From positions 1 through 64,000 of the forward strand of contig DATKEN010000080.1 in the NCBI GenBank assembly GCA_035512155.1: DNA of 64,000 nt, in the 5' to 3' direction. This DNA comes from JABCYV01 sp035512155. Lineage in GTDB: Bacteria > Acidobacteriota > Terriglobia > Terriglobales > Acidobacteriaceae. Below are positions 1 through 8,787 of the stretch, one piece after another; position 1 is the stretch's first letter; each line of letters opens with the position of its first letter. Under the pieces are notes generated by a model. It was not told the DNA's origin and made no database searches. It saw only the letters and a program-made list of their open reading frames with translations. A program made the position numbers and the translations under genes.

Positions 1-349
1 ACATCAAGCGACTGGTACGGTTCCTCGGCCAGCCGATACCCCCTGCTGAGAGAGTCCCCGCCTAGCCGAGCAGAGAAGGAGAACTCGCAGCAGCTCTGTT
101 CGGCACCAAAAGGTCGCTCCTATCACAGACTTTTTCAACACTCACAGGCGATAGCACTCACGAACGAGGAGTGAGGTGGCGCGGATTCTGGCTGTGTCGG
201 GCAACCCGGAATGTATGAAAATGGCGTAAAACATTCTGACACGCCTGACCTAATCCGACAGCAAGGTGTGCAAGGTCAAGTCTGGCTTATCACACCTAAG
301 CGTCTGTGAGCGCTAAAAGGTAAGCGCCATCAGCTCAATTGACATCAGC
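1..349. other. Gene-poor window edge
   Basis: No gene is convincing here. Positions 3-65 read in one frame as a short tail, IKRLVRFLGQPIPPAERVPA followed by TAG, which could be the C-terminus of a plus-strand gene beginning before the window, but 20 residues are too few to identify. A weak stem (310-314 with 323-327) lies just past the RNase E/G stop without a T-run, so it is not a clear terminator. Confidence 0.3.
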
Positions 350-357
350 TCAATTGA
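328..357. repeat. 15-bp tandem duplication over rng stop
   Basis: The 15-mer CATCAGCTCAATTGA occurs twice in a row (328-342, 343-357). The duplicated unit contains the stop codon of the RNase E/G gene (350-352), so the stop is present in both copies and the protein end is unaffected. It looks like a slippage or duplication event. Confidence 0.8.
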
Positions 358-3079
358 CGTCGAACTGTTCCTGGTGCAATGCTGGATCGCTCTTTACGAT
401 CACGGTTTTCTTGGTCAGCTCTTCCATCTCGGCCAGGGCGCGGCCGTTATTGGCTTTGAGCGCTTTGGCCACTTCAGGATTCACCCGCAGCATCACGTCG
501 GCGTGCTCCAGATGTTTGGCGAGCTTCCGCATCTCGAGGTAGATTTCGTTGCACACCGTGGTCACTGACTTCACAAAGCCCGTCGATTGGCAGTATGGAC
601 ACGGCGTCCCAATAGTGCGCTCGAGCGACTGCTTCACGCGTTTGCGAGTGATGGCGACCAGTCCAAAATCGTTAAACTGCAAAACCTTCGACGGCGCGCG
701 ATCCGCACGCAGGGCCTCTTCCAGCGCCTGCATCACTTTCTGACGGTTGCGTCGCTCGTCCATGTCGATGAAGTCAATGATGATAATTCCGCCCAGATCG
801 CGCAGGCGAATCTGGCGAACGATCTCCTTGATGGCATCTACATTGGTCTTGACGATGGTGTCTTCCAGCCGGGCGGTCTTGCCGACGTACTTGCCGGTAT
901 TGACGTCGATCGCAACCAGCGCCTCGGTCTGGTTAATGACGATGTATCCGCCACTCTTCAGCCAGACTTTCGACTTCAGCGCTTTGTTGATCTCCTCGCT
1001 TAGTCCGAACTGATCGAACAGCGGCGTTTCCTTGGTATAGAGTTTCACTCGCTTGACCAGCGCGGGCTGGAAACGATTGGCGAAGCGCAGGATTCGTTCA
1101 TACTCCTCGGTGGTGTCGACCCAGATGGCGGTGAAGTCGGACGTAACCTGGTCGCGCAGCACGCGCTCCACCACATTCAGATCGTGATAGATCAGCGCCG
1201 GGCTCTTGCCGCTGTCAGCGCGGCTCTTGATCTCACTCCACAGGCCCTTGAGGAAACGGATATCGGCGCGTAGATCTTCCTCTTCCGCGCCCTGCGCGGC
1301 GGTGCGCACGATGAATCCGCCGTGACCGTTCTCGCGTTCGCTTTGAATGATCCGCTTCAGCCGCTGGCGCTCTTCCTCGGAAGAGATTTTGCGCGACACG
1401 CCGGTGTGGTTGACCGTGGGCAGATACACCAGGAAGCGGCCCGGAAGAGCAATGTGGCTGGTGATGCGAGCGCCTTTTTTCCCGATTGGCTCCTTGGCGA
1501 TCTGCACGAGAATTTCCTGGCCTTCCTTGAGCAGGTCGCTGATTTGCGGAACATTGTGGGGTTCGTTGCGCCGGAAGCGGCGTCCGCCACGACGGCCCCG
1601 CTGGCCCCGCCGATCGAAGGCAGGACGCTGCGCCCGCTGCGTATAGGGGGCGGTCGCGGCCGGAGCCCGTACTTCGGCGCTGGCCTCCACGCTCCCGTTC
1701 CCGCGCGCTTCCGCGTCGAGCACAGCTTCGGCCTCGGCTTGGGCTTCATCGAGTTCCGCCTCTTCTGCTTCTTCCTCTTCTTCCGTGCCAGCTTCGTCGG
1801 CCACCACTTCGGCCGCAGCGCCGGTCGCCAGTATTCCTGTGATTTCTGGCTCCCCTTGCTCTCGGACGACTGGCTCTACCGAGGCAGCGATTTCGCGTCC
1901 CTGTTCCTGATAGTCCCCGGCGGCGTGCGTTTCTTCTTCGAGTTCCTCGAAGGCGGCGTCCTCTTCGAGTTCCTCGACGTAATGAGCGAGATCAGCCTCT
2001 TCTTCTTCGATCTCCTCCTCTTCCATCGTGCCCGAGGGAATAGCTGCAGCGGACGCAGCGCGATCGGAGTGCTCAGAAATTAGAGTCAGTTTGTCGCTTG
2101 AGTCGTTTTCTTCTTCGTTTGCCCCTTCTTTGGTTTCCCTGCCGAAAACTGCGCCCACATTCTTCTGGTGCAGCGCCTGCTGCTCGCGGTGCCACTCCGG
2201 CGATTCAACTCTCGGAGGCTGCACATCATGCTGGAGTTGTGATTCGACGCGCTTCTCCGGCTGCGGCTGAGAATTCGCGAAGAGCGGTTCATCCTCAGGG
2301 AAGCTGCCGGCGATGGCAGATGCCGCTGCCGCGCGACTGTCCTCCGAAACGGTCGGCCGCATAGACTGCCTTGCGGGTTGAGCCTGACTCAGGCGCTGAT
2401 ACTTGGAGATGGACTCTCCCGGCAAAATCATAGGCTGATAGCCCGGTGGCGGGCCGTACTCAGCTCGCGGCGTTCGCCCCATGCGATCGCCTCGCTCGGG
2501 ACGGTTTGGCGGCTCGGGCCGAGGCGCCTCTCGTGCCAGCTCACCCGCCGGGCGAGCGAACTTGGATTCCGGGAAGCGCTCCCCGCGACGGCCACGACGA
2601 CGGCGGCGACCGCGAAATCCGCCTCGATCATCCTTGGGTTCGCTGGACCTAGCCTCGCCGGCACTGAGTCGCTCGCCATTTTCCGCCGCCGGACGAAAAC
2701 CCTGTTCTTCAGTAATGCGTGGTTCCGTTACCTCAGTCGGCGTTTGCGATTCGGTCAACGCAGGTTGGTCTTCCGTCCGAAACTGCGGTTGATAGACTTG
2801 CGCCTGAGTAGAACGATGGGTAGGAACTTCTTCCATCTCGTCTGCGTCTTCTAATTCCATGAAGTCGGAAACGTAGAGAAAGGCGTCCCGCTCCAAGCCG
2901 ATGTCCACGAAGGCCGACTGCATCCCAGGCAGGACCCTGGTCACGCGTCCCTTATAGATGGAACCTGCCAGGGTGTATTCGTTTTCGCGTTCGAGGTAGA
3001 TTTCAGCGAGCAGATCGTCTTCAACCATTCCCACCTTGGTTTCGTGGGGTGTGGAAGACACAAATAATTCTTTTGTCAT
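350..3079 (-). CDS. rng: Ribonuclease E/G family protein with large S1 insertion
   Basis: 909-residue endoribonuclease of the RNase E/G family, expected to process rRNA precursors and start mRNA decay in the cytoplasm. Residues 1-78 are the first half of the S1 RNA-binding domain. Residues about 80-508 are a low-complexity insertion with two Arg-rich patches (near 153-168 and 490-505) and a strongly acidic stretch (about 350-450). The S1 fold then resumes (about 511-565). The catalytic DNase-I-like domain carries the Mg2+ aspartates in AIDVNTGKYVG (D724) and IIIDFIDMDERRNR (D769). C827 and C830 in CPYC form the zinc link. Known RNase G is about 490 residues, so the insertion accounts for the extra length; family core is certain, E versus G is not. 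GGAG lies 8 nt before the ATG. Its place downstream of rodA mirrors the mre-cafA linkage in proteobacteria. Confidence 0.95.
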   Translation of the reverse strand: MTKELFVSSTPHETKVGMVEDDLLAEIYLERENEYTLAGSIYKGRVTRVLPGMQSAFVDIGLERDAFLYVSDFMELEDADEMEEVPTHRSTQAQVYQPQFRTEDQPALTESQTPTEVTEPRITEEQGFRPAAENGERLSAGEARSSEPKDDRGGFRGRRRRRGRRGERFPESKFARPAGELAREAPRPEPPNRPERGDRMGRTPRAEYGPPPGYQPMILPGESISKYQRLSQAQPARQSMRPTVSEDSRAAAASAIAGSFPEDEPLFANSQPQPEKRVESQLQHDVQPPRVESPEWHREQQALHQKNVGAVFGRETKEGANEEENDSSDKLTLISEHSDRAASAAAIPSGTMEEEEIEEEEADLAHYVEELEEDAAFEELEEETHAAGDYQEQGREIAASVEPVVREQGEPEITGILATGAAAEVVADEAGTEEEEEAEEAELDEAQAEAEAVLDAEARGNGSVEASAEVRAPAATAPYTQRAQRPAFDRRGQRGRRGGRRFRRNEPHNVPQISDLLKEGQEILVQIAKEPIGKKGARITSHIALPGRFLVYLPTVNHTGVSRKISSEEERQRLKRIIQSERENGHGGFIVRTAAQGAEEEDLRADIRFLKGLWSEIKSRADSGKSPALIYHDLNVVERVLRDQVTSDFTAIWVDTTEEYERILRFANRFQPALVKRVKLYTKETPLFDQFGLSEEINKALKSKVWLKSGGYIVINQTEALVAIDVNTGKYVGKTARLEDTIVKTNVDAIKEIVRQIRLRDLGGIIIIDFIDMDERRNRQKVMQALEEALRADRAPSKVLQFNDFGLVAITRKRVKQSLERTIGTPCPYCQSTGFVKSVTTVCNEIYLEMRKLAKHLEHADVMLRVNPEVAKALKANNGRALAEMEELTKKTVIVKSDPALHQEQFDVN

Positions 3080-3471
3080 GGCTAACTCCGGTCCTCGGCC
3101 GATTACACGGCCGTAGGAATCACCGGGCGGAAAGGCAAAAGAAGGCAGGGAGGATAGAGCGGTGCGATGGCCGGCCCGAACAGGGCACGGCCTGGGCCTC
3201 GGAGTTGTCTCCGGAACCGAATCCGTAGCATAGGCGTGGGAATCTTTCGCACTTATCGCATTCGCGCTTCGCCAGGTTTGTGACCGCTCTCTCGAGATCT
3301 CTCAAGATCAGAGGGGGCCGTTACCGGCCTGGTATACGCTTTAGCTTCAATCCTGCCCGGCTTCGAACTGCTTCCAGCCGGTGAGTGCCCTCTTTACGCG
3401 AGGGCGTTCGTAATCTTTTCAGGCCGCGCATGGCTTGCGCGGAAAACTCACCCTGCCTTCTTCTTCCCGCT
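3080..3471. other. Spacer between rodA and rng with hairpins
   Basis: 392 bp without a supported gene. It contains two strong inverted repeats: CCGCGCA/TGCGCGG (3424-3442, 5-nt loop), 30 nt past the rodA stop, and GCCCTC/GAGGGC (3387-3405, 7-nt loop). Neither is followed by a T-run on the minus strand, so intrinsic termination is uncertain; they may mark the end of the rodA message or a processing point. The remainder is probably the 5' leader of rng. Confidence 0.4.
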
Positions 3472-4557
3472 TCAGTTCACAAAACGGCGCATCCTGACAT
3501 TCATTACAATGCCCAGCGCCAAAAACATAAACAGGACGGAAGACCCGCCATAACTCATCAGCGGCAGGGGTATTCCGGTGACCGGCATAAAACCGACCAC
3601 CATGCCGACGTTGACCAGGATGTGAAAGCTAAGCACAGCCACCACGCCCATCACCACGAATGTGCCGGCACGGTCGGGCGCCGTTTGCGCATTCTGGGTC
3701 AATCGCATCAGCACTATAAAGTATAACAGCAACACTCCCAACGCGCCCACAAATCCGTGTTCCTCGGCAAAAGCAGCGAAAATAAAGTCCGTTTGCGGAA
3801 CCGGCAGGAAAGCCAAGTGGGTCTGCGAACCCTCGGAACTTCCCCAAATTCCGCCAGAGCCCACGGCAATCAGGGATTGGTTCACCTGGTAACCCTTGCC
3901 CTGGCTGTCGGCATCCGGATGCATGAAACTGGTCAGACGATCACGCTGGTAAGGCTTCAAAACGTGCCAGGCCAGCGGCATCAACAACGCCCCCGCCAAA
4001 ATCACGATCATCGCCTGCTTCAGCCGTACCCCTCCCAGGAACAAGCCCATGATGGCGATCGGCATGTACGTAAGAGCGGTTCCTAGATCCGGCTGCGCCA
4101 ATACCATCAGCATTGGGATCCCCACCATTGCCCCGGCTTTGAGGAAGTCTGTCCAGGAAAGGTCCTTCTGATGCAAGTCGGCGAGAAACTTTGCCATGGC
4201 GAGGATCAGAATCAACTTTACCCACTCCGAAGGCTGGAAGTGTCCGCCGCCGGGCATCTTGACCCAGCGCCGCGCCCCAAGATATTTCTGCCCAAAGATC
4301 AGCACCACCATCAGTGAAGCGATGGCCGCCAGGTAAATCCAGTGCACGCGATCCAGAAGGAGTTGGTAGTTGAGCAGGCTTACCGCAAACATCCCGCCGA
4401 TCCCGCCGATGATCCAATAAATCTGCTTGATGTGTGCACCCGCGAACTTGGTGTGCACGGTGGCGCTATGGATCTCCATCACGCCCAGCCCACAAATCAG
4501 AAGGACGAAGATCAATAGCAGCCAATCGAAATCGTGAAATGAAATGTATCTAGACAT
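3472..4557 (-). CDS. rodA: Rod-shape-determining protein RodA
   Basis: 361-residue SEDS-family peptidoglycan polymerase, an inner-membrane glycosyltransferase that extends glycan strands from lipid II together with PBP2. About ten hydrophobic segments span the length. Family signatures include AQPDLGTAL, TDFIFAAFAEEHG, whose Asp matches the essential residue of E. coli RodA, and the C-terminal SYGGSS. Length fits the family (~370). It follows mrdA in the same direction, the usual pairing; a dispersed repeat element occupies the gap between them. Confidence 0.96.
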   Translation of the reverse strand: MSRYISFHDFDWLLLIFVLLICGLGVMEIHSATVHTKFAGAHIKQIYWIIGGIGGMFAVSLLNYQLLLDRVHWIYLAAIASLMVVLIFGQKYLGARRWVKMPGGGHFQPSEWVKLILILAMAKFLADLHQKDLSWTDFLKAGAMVGIPMLMVLAQPDLGTALTYMPIAIMGLFLGGVRLKQAMIVILAGALLMPLAWHVLKPYQRDRLTSFMHPDADSQGKGYQVNQSLIAVGSGGIWGSSEGSQTHLAFLPVPQTDFIFAAFAEEHGFVGALGVLLLYFIVLMRLTQNAQTAPDRAGTFVVMGVVAVLSFHILVNVGMVVGFMPVTGIPLPLMSYGGSSVLFMFLALGIVMNVRMRRFVN

Positions 4558-4562
4558 GAAAT

Positions 4563-4584
4563 CAGTCGTTGGTCGTTAGTCGCT
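4563..4584. repeat. Word-repeat spacer (GTCGTTGG word)
   Basis: Short run of the words GTCGTTGG and GTCGTTAG immediately upstream of rodA. The same word recurs at 35866, 56325 and 62895 in unrelated gaps. No complementary arm is present here. Confidence 0.6.
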
Positions 4585-4604
4585 CTAACATTGCCATCCA
4601 AGTT

Positions 4605-4663
4605 GTCATCCTGAGCGGAGCGAGATCGCTCGCTGGCGAGTGATCTCGCGCAGTCGAAGGACC
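4605..4663. repeat. Dispersed hairpin element, copy 1
   Basis: Starts GTCATCCTGAGCG and ends AGTCGAAGGACC, with a central hairpin (AGATCGCTCGC / GCGAGTGATCT, one mismatch). The ends match copies at 23576, 41205 and 41363; the hairpin sequence does not. It lies inside the mrdA-rodA gap. Confidence 0.8.
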
Positions 4664-4723
4664 CCTACCCGCTAACAAATGCAGTGGGCATAAGCCACTC
4701 GCGATGAATCGCAAATAACACGC

Positions 4724-6691
4724 TCACTCCACTCCCGGCGCGGCCATCGCGAGCGGCAGGTGTTTCTTCGACACCTGCACGACAAAATGCCCTCCGCGGA
4801 GGGTTTCGTCCTCAACTGCAGCGGGAGCGTTCCAGACCGCGCCCACTTCGACCTGATCTCCCGCTTGCGCCATCTTGCTGGGCTGTCGTCGCTGCTTCTC
4901 CACATAAGCCTTGATCACCTGAGCCGCAGTGCGCGCCGCCAGGTAGCCATGCTCGCCTTCTTCCAGGAGAACGCAAACTACGATCTCCGGATTGCGGCGC
5001 GGCTCGACCCCGGCAAACCAGCCGTTATCCTTAAATTTCGATTTGCCAGCAGCGCCCATTTTTGCCTTCAGCACGTTGCTGATGGTCTGGGCGCTCCCCG
5101 TCTTCCCGGCAAAATCGATACCCTGCAAATGCGAGAGAGCAGCCGTTCCGCCTGGGTTTACCACGTCCGCCATAGCATCGGTAATAATCTCCCAGTTCTT
5201 GGGATCGATAGGAATTTTAACTTCGTCTGCTACGTCGGCGGCCGGAATGATATGTGGCGGCATTTCGTTGGGAAACGCCACATGAGGCCGCCGCAGCATG
5301 CCGCCGCTTGCGATCGCTCCAATGGCACGCGCTAACTGGATGGGAGTCACCGCCACCGCACCCTGGCCGATTCCCACCGAGATGGTTTCCCCGGCGTACC
5401 ACTTCTGTTTGAAGTTGCGGATTTTCCACTCTTCCGACGGCATCACACCGCTGACTTCTTGCGGCAAATCGATGCCCGTCTTCTGTCCCAGCCCGAACAT
5501 GGTTGCATATTTCGCGATCCGTTCGATGCCGAGCTTTTCAGCTAGCGTATAGAAGAACACATCGCAGGATTGGTAGATCGCTTTGGTAATGCCCACAACG
5601 CCATGCACACGATGCTCGGCCACTACCCAGCACTTGAAGTAGCGTCCGTAAAACGAGGCGCCGCCATTGCAGGTCACGTGCATGTCCTGCGCGATGCCTT
5701 CCTGCAGGCCCGCTGTTGCCATGATGATTTTGAAAACTGACCCCGGGGCGAGTTGGGCCTGGATGGCCTTATTCAGCAGCGGGTGGTCTTCATCGTTGAC
5801 CAGCTTCGCCCATTCGCCCCGTCGAATGCGCACGGCAAAATCGTTGGGGTCGAAGACCGGACGGCTGACCATGGCCAGAATTTCGCCGGTCCTCGGATCC
5901 ATAGCGACAATCGCGCCATTCCTTGCCTCTAGAGCCTGCTCGGCGGCAATCTGCAGATCGATATCGATGGTTAGCTTCAACTGCCTGCCGGGCACAGCAG
6001 GCTTCTCCTGCAGCTCTCCCATCTCCTTGCCACGGCTGTTTACCAACACCTGCCGTGAACCGTTTTTGCCCATCAAAATCGGGTTGTACTCCAGTTCGAC
6101 GCCGGATTGACCCACTACGTCGCCCGGATTGTAGAGTTCCCATCGCGGCTGGTTCAGCATCTGCTCGCTGACTTCGCCCACGTACCCGACCAGGTGCGCC
6201 ATGAAACCGTTGCGCGGATAGAGTCTGCGGTGTGCCATGATGGTGTCGAGCTCCGGCAACTCGTTGCGGTGAGACTCGATGAAAGCCAGCTCATCGGGTG
6301 TGATGTCTTCCTTGAGATAAATCGGCTGATACTGGGCCACCGTGGAGAATTTTCGGACGCGCTCGCGTACCTCTTTGGCATCCATGTGCAAGCCTTCGGC
6401 AATCAGATCGGCGTCTGCCGAAAGGTCGCGCGACGAATCTCGCAACAACAAGGCGGTGAAGGAAGGATAGTTATCGACGATCGTGCGGCCTTCACGGTCC
6501 AGGATCTTGCCGCGAGGCGCTAGGATGGGAACTTCCCGCGTCTTGTTCTTTTCGGCCAGTGCCGCGTAGAACTCGCTCTGCACCACCTGGAGGCGCCACA
6601 GCCCGTACGCCAGCACCAGAAAAATGACGAGGATGATGTATTGCACCGTCGTCAGGCGTGTGGAGGAAACTTTTTCGTCGCGTCCAAACAT
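4724..6691 (-). CDS. mrdA: Penicillin-binding protein 2 (MrdA)
   Basis: 655-residue class B PBP, the transpeptidase of the elongasome, anchored by one N-terminal membrane segment (about residues 16-37). The pedestal domain with the APRGKILDREG motif (58-68) is followed by the transpeptidase domain: SxxK at S318-K321, S375-C-D377 in the position of SxN (PBP2 proteins usually have SxD), and KTG at 530-532. Length matches the family (~630). No Shine-Dalgarno sequence is visible because a CTGAAGCCTGA word repeat runs almost to the ATG. It works with RodA, MreC and MreD encoded alongside. Confidence 0.96.
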   Translation of the reverse strand: MFGRDEKVSSTRLTTVQYIILVIFLVLAYGLWRLQVVQSEFYAALAEKNKTREVPILAPRGKILDREGRTIVDNYPSFTALLLRDSSRDLSADADLIAEGLHMDAKEVRERVRKFSTVAQYQPIYLKEDITPDELAFIESHRNELPELDTIMAHRRLYPRNGFMAHLVGYVGEVSEQMLNQPRWELYNPGDVVGQSGVELEYNPILMGKNGSRQVLVNSRGKEMGELQEKPAVPGRQLKLTIDIDLQIAAEQALEARNGAIVAMDPRTGEILAMVSRPVFDPNDFAVRIRRGEWAKLVNDEDHPLLNKAIQAQLAPGSVFKIIMATAGLQEGIAQDMHVTCNGGASFYGRYFKCWVVAEHRVHGVVGITKAIYQSCDVFFYTLAEKLGIERIAKYATMFGLGQKTGIDLPQEVSGVMPSEEWKIRNFKQKWYAGETISVGIGQGAVAVTPIQLARAIGAIASGGMLRRPHVAFPNEMPPHIIPAADVADEVKIPIDPKNWEIITDAMADVVNPGGTAALSHLQGIDFAGKTGSAQTISNVLKAKMGAAGKSKFKDNGWFAGVEPRRNPEIVVCVLLEEGEHGYLAARTAAQVIKAYVEKQRRQPSKMAQAGDQVEVGAVWNAPAAVEDETLRGGHFVVQVSKKHLPLAMAAPGVE

Positions 6692-6692
6692 C

Positions 6693-6720
6693 GGGCGTCA
6701 GGCTTCAGGCTTCAGGTCGA
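6693..6720. repeat. Word-repeat spacer (GGCTTCAG word)
   Basis: Repeats of CAGGCTT/CAGGTC abut the mrdA start codon; on the coding strand this reads CCTGAAGCCTGAAGCCTGA. It fills the position where a Shine-Dalgarno sequence would be expected. Confidence 0.65.
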
Positions 6721-6844
6721 AGTGGTGACACCACCACGTAGGGAGTCCCAATGCCGGAAATCAGATCCTTTCGGGAAGCTAACTAATTGTAACCCGGTCG
6801 GTTGCTGGAATGGGATGTTGTTTCGAGTGACCGAAGGGCACAGC

Positions 6845-6940
6845 CTTCGGACCTCGGGCGTCAGACCCCGGAGTGGGTGGAGTGTGCGATTTAAAATTGA
6901 AGGCTAAGGCCGAAGCCTGAGGTCTGAGGTCCGACGTCTG
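6845..6940. repeat. Imperfect inverted word repeat, mreD-mrdA gap
   Basis: CGGACCTCGGGCGTCAGACC (from 6849) is largely complementary to the GGTCTGAGGTCCGACGTCTG series (from 6921). It resembles the GGTCTGAGG words at 30721. The rest of the 252-bp mreD-mrdA gap shows nothing else. Confidence 0.55.
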
Positions 6941-6943
6941 CTC

Positions 6944-7465
6944 TTACGTTCTCCGCTTGAATCGATCCAGCAAGGCAAACAGGAACACGGCTAAGATGGC
7001 GTTGGCCAGAGCCGATCCCAGCTCGCGCATCCAGCTCCACTGCAGCGTCATCCCGACAAGTCCTCGCGCCACGGTGAAGTAAACCACTTCGTGGGTCACA
7101 TAGAAGAACAACGTCACTAGGAAGCGGGCGCCCGCATTTTCTACATCTAACTTCACACCCAGCGAAGAAGCGCCATAGCCCACCACCGTCTGGGCAATGC
7201 CATACATGCCAATGTATTGCCCACCCAATGCATCCTGCAGAGCGCCAATTGCGCCGCCGGTTAGCAGTCCTGAAATCGGGTTGCGGCGGGCCAGGGCGAA
7301 GAAAATTACTACCAGGAACGGCAAGTTAAAAATGGTTAGAAATGGCAACCAGCGCGGCAGAAACGCCTGCGCCACCAGCGCGATCAAAGGCACACCAATC
7401 GCAACCGGAATGCTGAACCGGTAAACCTCAATCTGTTCCTGCGAGGTGTAGGTAATGACGGGCAC
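6944..7465 (-). CDS. mreD: Rod-shape-determining protein MreD
   Basis: 173-residue integral membrane protein with about five hydrophobic segments, matching the MreD family (~160). It is a scaffold subunit linking MreC, RodA and PBP2. Sequence conservation in this family is low, so the call leans on length, topology and position between mreC and mrdA. The start is GTG, one base after the mreC stop codon, which indicates translational coupling. Confidence 0.92.
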   Translation of the reverse strand: MPVITYTSQEQIEVYRFSIPVAIGVPLIALVAQAFLPRWLPFLTIFNLPFLVVIFFALARRNPISGLLTGGAIGALQDALGGQYIGMYGIAQTVVGYGASSLGVKLDVENAGARFLVTLFFYVTHEVVYFTVARGLVGMTLQWSWMRELGSALANAILAVFLFALLDRFKRRT

Positions 7466-7466
7466 G

Positions 7467-8690
7467 TTAGTGAGGCTTCTCCTCGGTCGGCGTGGGTTCG
7501 GGGGGTGTCTCCGGATTTTGCTCGGGCGCCGTGGGCTGAGGTTTGGCCGTCGGCTGCGAGACGTTTATGGTGATGGGTTCGGGTTTCGACGTGGTCGCTG
7601 GTTTCACCGTGACCGGTGCGGCAGCAGCCTTTGGTGCGGAACCAACGTTAGCCGCCGGTTTCGGCGTTCCGGATGGCTTGGTTGTGGTTCCCGCTACTTC
7701 GGGCCTGTTGGGTTTGCCTGTTGGCGTCTGATTGGTTTCTTTGTCAGGTCCTGCGACCGGCTTTTTTGGAACCTCTGGTGGCGGCTTGTCGGGCACAGAC
7801 GGCAGCCGCTGCGACAAGACATCCACGGCACGCGTCGGCCCAGCTTCAGTCACAGCAGGAGCTTTTTCTGCCTTTTGCGTGATCACCAGCACTTCTTCTA
7901 GCCGGCTGAGATTGGTAAATGGCTGTATCCGAATATTAAGAAAAAGTTCATTGCCCTTCGTGACCTTAGTAACGACGCCTACCGGCAGGCCCTTAGGAAA
8001 GATCTGGTCGCCGCCGCTGGTTAATACTTTATCGCCGGATTGCACCTGCTCATCGGCCATAACTTTTTCCAGCACCACTTCGCCCACGGGCGTGCCCCGC
8101 AACACTCCCTGCAATCTCGATTTCTCAACGATCGCTCCCACGCCACTGCTCTGGTCGTTGATCAGCAACACCTGGGATGTGGAATTGAAAACGCGCAGCA
8201 CTTTGCCTACGACTCCATCGGCGGTTATGACCGCCATATCTTTGTCGATTCCGTCGTGTGAACCCTTGTCGATGTAGATCGAGCGTAACTGTTCGCTGCC
8301 GCTGGAGCCAATCACCTGCGCGGCTACCGTCCGGGAGATGTACTGTTCCTTGAACCCGAGCAGCGACTGTAGCCTGCGTCCCTGCTCCGCATCTTGGTTC
8401 AATCGCACCTCTTCCAGGCGAAGTTTTTCGATCTCCGCTTTCAGATCGCGGTTCTCCTGCCGCACTCCGCGCAGGTAAACATAGCCGTGCCACAGGTTCC
8501 CCACGCCATGTTGCATTCCGACGATGGCTTTTTCCAGCGGCGTCACAACACTGATAGCCCAGATTCGGATCAGCCGGCTGGATTCATTTTCGGAGGAGCG
8601 CTTGACCTGCACCGCCAGCCCGAGCACTTGGGCGAACAGAACTGCCGCCAGGATGGTGACGTTGCGATAGCGTGTAATCAGGGTTTCCAT
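7467..8690 (-). CDS. mreC: Rod-shape-determining protein MreC
   Basis: 407 residues. One N-terminal membrane anchor (about 11-29), a coiled coil (about 72-110) and the periplasmic double beta-barrel MreC domain (about 115-275) containing GVVGKVLRV and SGVGAIVEKSR. MreC bridges MreB filaments to PBP2. Residues from about 285 form a Pro/Thr/Lys-rich disordered tail of roughly 120 residues, which most MreC proteins (~280-350) lack; it may reach into the periplasm or bind the wall. It sits between mreB and mreD in the standard order. Confidence 0.95.
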   Translation of the reverse strand: METLITRYRNVTILAAVLFAQVLGLAVQVKRSSENESSRLIRIWAISVVTPLEKAIVGMQHGVGNLWHGYVYLRGVRQENRDLKAEIEKLRLEEVRLNQDAEQGRRLQSLLGFKEQYISRTVAAQVIGSSGSEQLRSIYIDKGSHDGIDKDMAVITADGVVGKVLRVFNSTSQVLLINDQSSGVGAIVEKSRLQGVLRGTPVGEVVLEKVMADEQVQSGDKVLTSGGDQIFPKGLPVGVVTKVTKGNELFLNIRIQPFTNLSRLEEVLVITQKAEKAPAVTEAGPTRAVDVLSQRLPSVPDKPPPEVPKKPVAGPDKETNQTPTGKPNRPEVAGTTTKPSGTPKPAANVGSAPKAAAAPVTVKPATTSKPEPITINVSQPTAKPQPTAPEQNPETPPEPTPTEEKPH

Positions 8691-8705
8691 GGCGGGCTTT
8701 CCTTA

Positions 8706-8774
8706 GTGTACCTTCGTGCCCTTCGTGGTTTTCTGTTTTTGATTTTTCAACCACGAAGGAACACGAAGGTGCAC
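8706..8774. repeat. Self-complementary word repeat (CCTTCGTG word)
   Basis: Arm 8706-8730 contains two copies of CCTTCGTG; arm 8749-8774 carries the complement (CACGAAGG twice). They pair over about 25 bp with one or two mismatches around an 18-nt T-rich loop. The hairpin fills the mreB-mreC gap and could set the ratio of the two messages. The same word recurs at 23211 and 49441. Confidence 0.85.
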
Positions 8775-8787
8775 GAAGGAGATCGCG

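Noticed and set aside
3..65. C-terminal fragment of a plus-strand gene
   Set aside because: Only 20 residues before TAG; could be chance, so not listed as a gene.
1322..2854. Long plus-strand frames opposite the RNase E/G insertion
   Set aside because: Mirror frames of a biased low-complexity coding region; no family resemblance.
3387..3442. Intrinsic terminators after rodA
   Set aside because: Good stems but no T-run on the minus strand; kept only as hairpins in the gap description.
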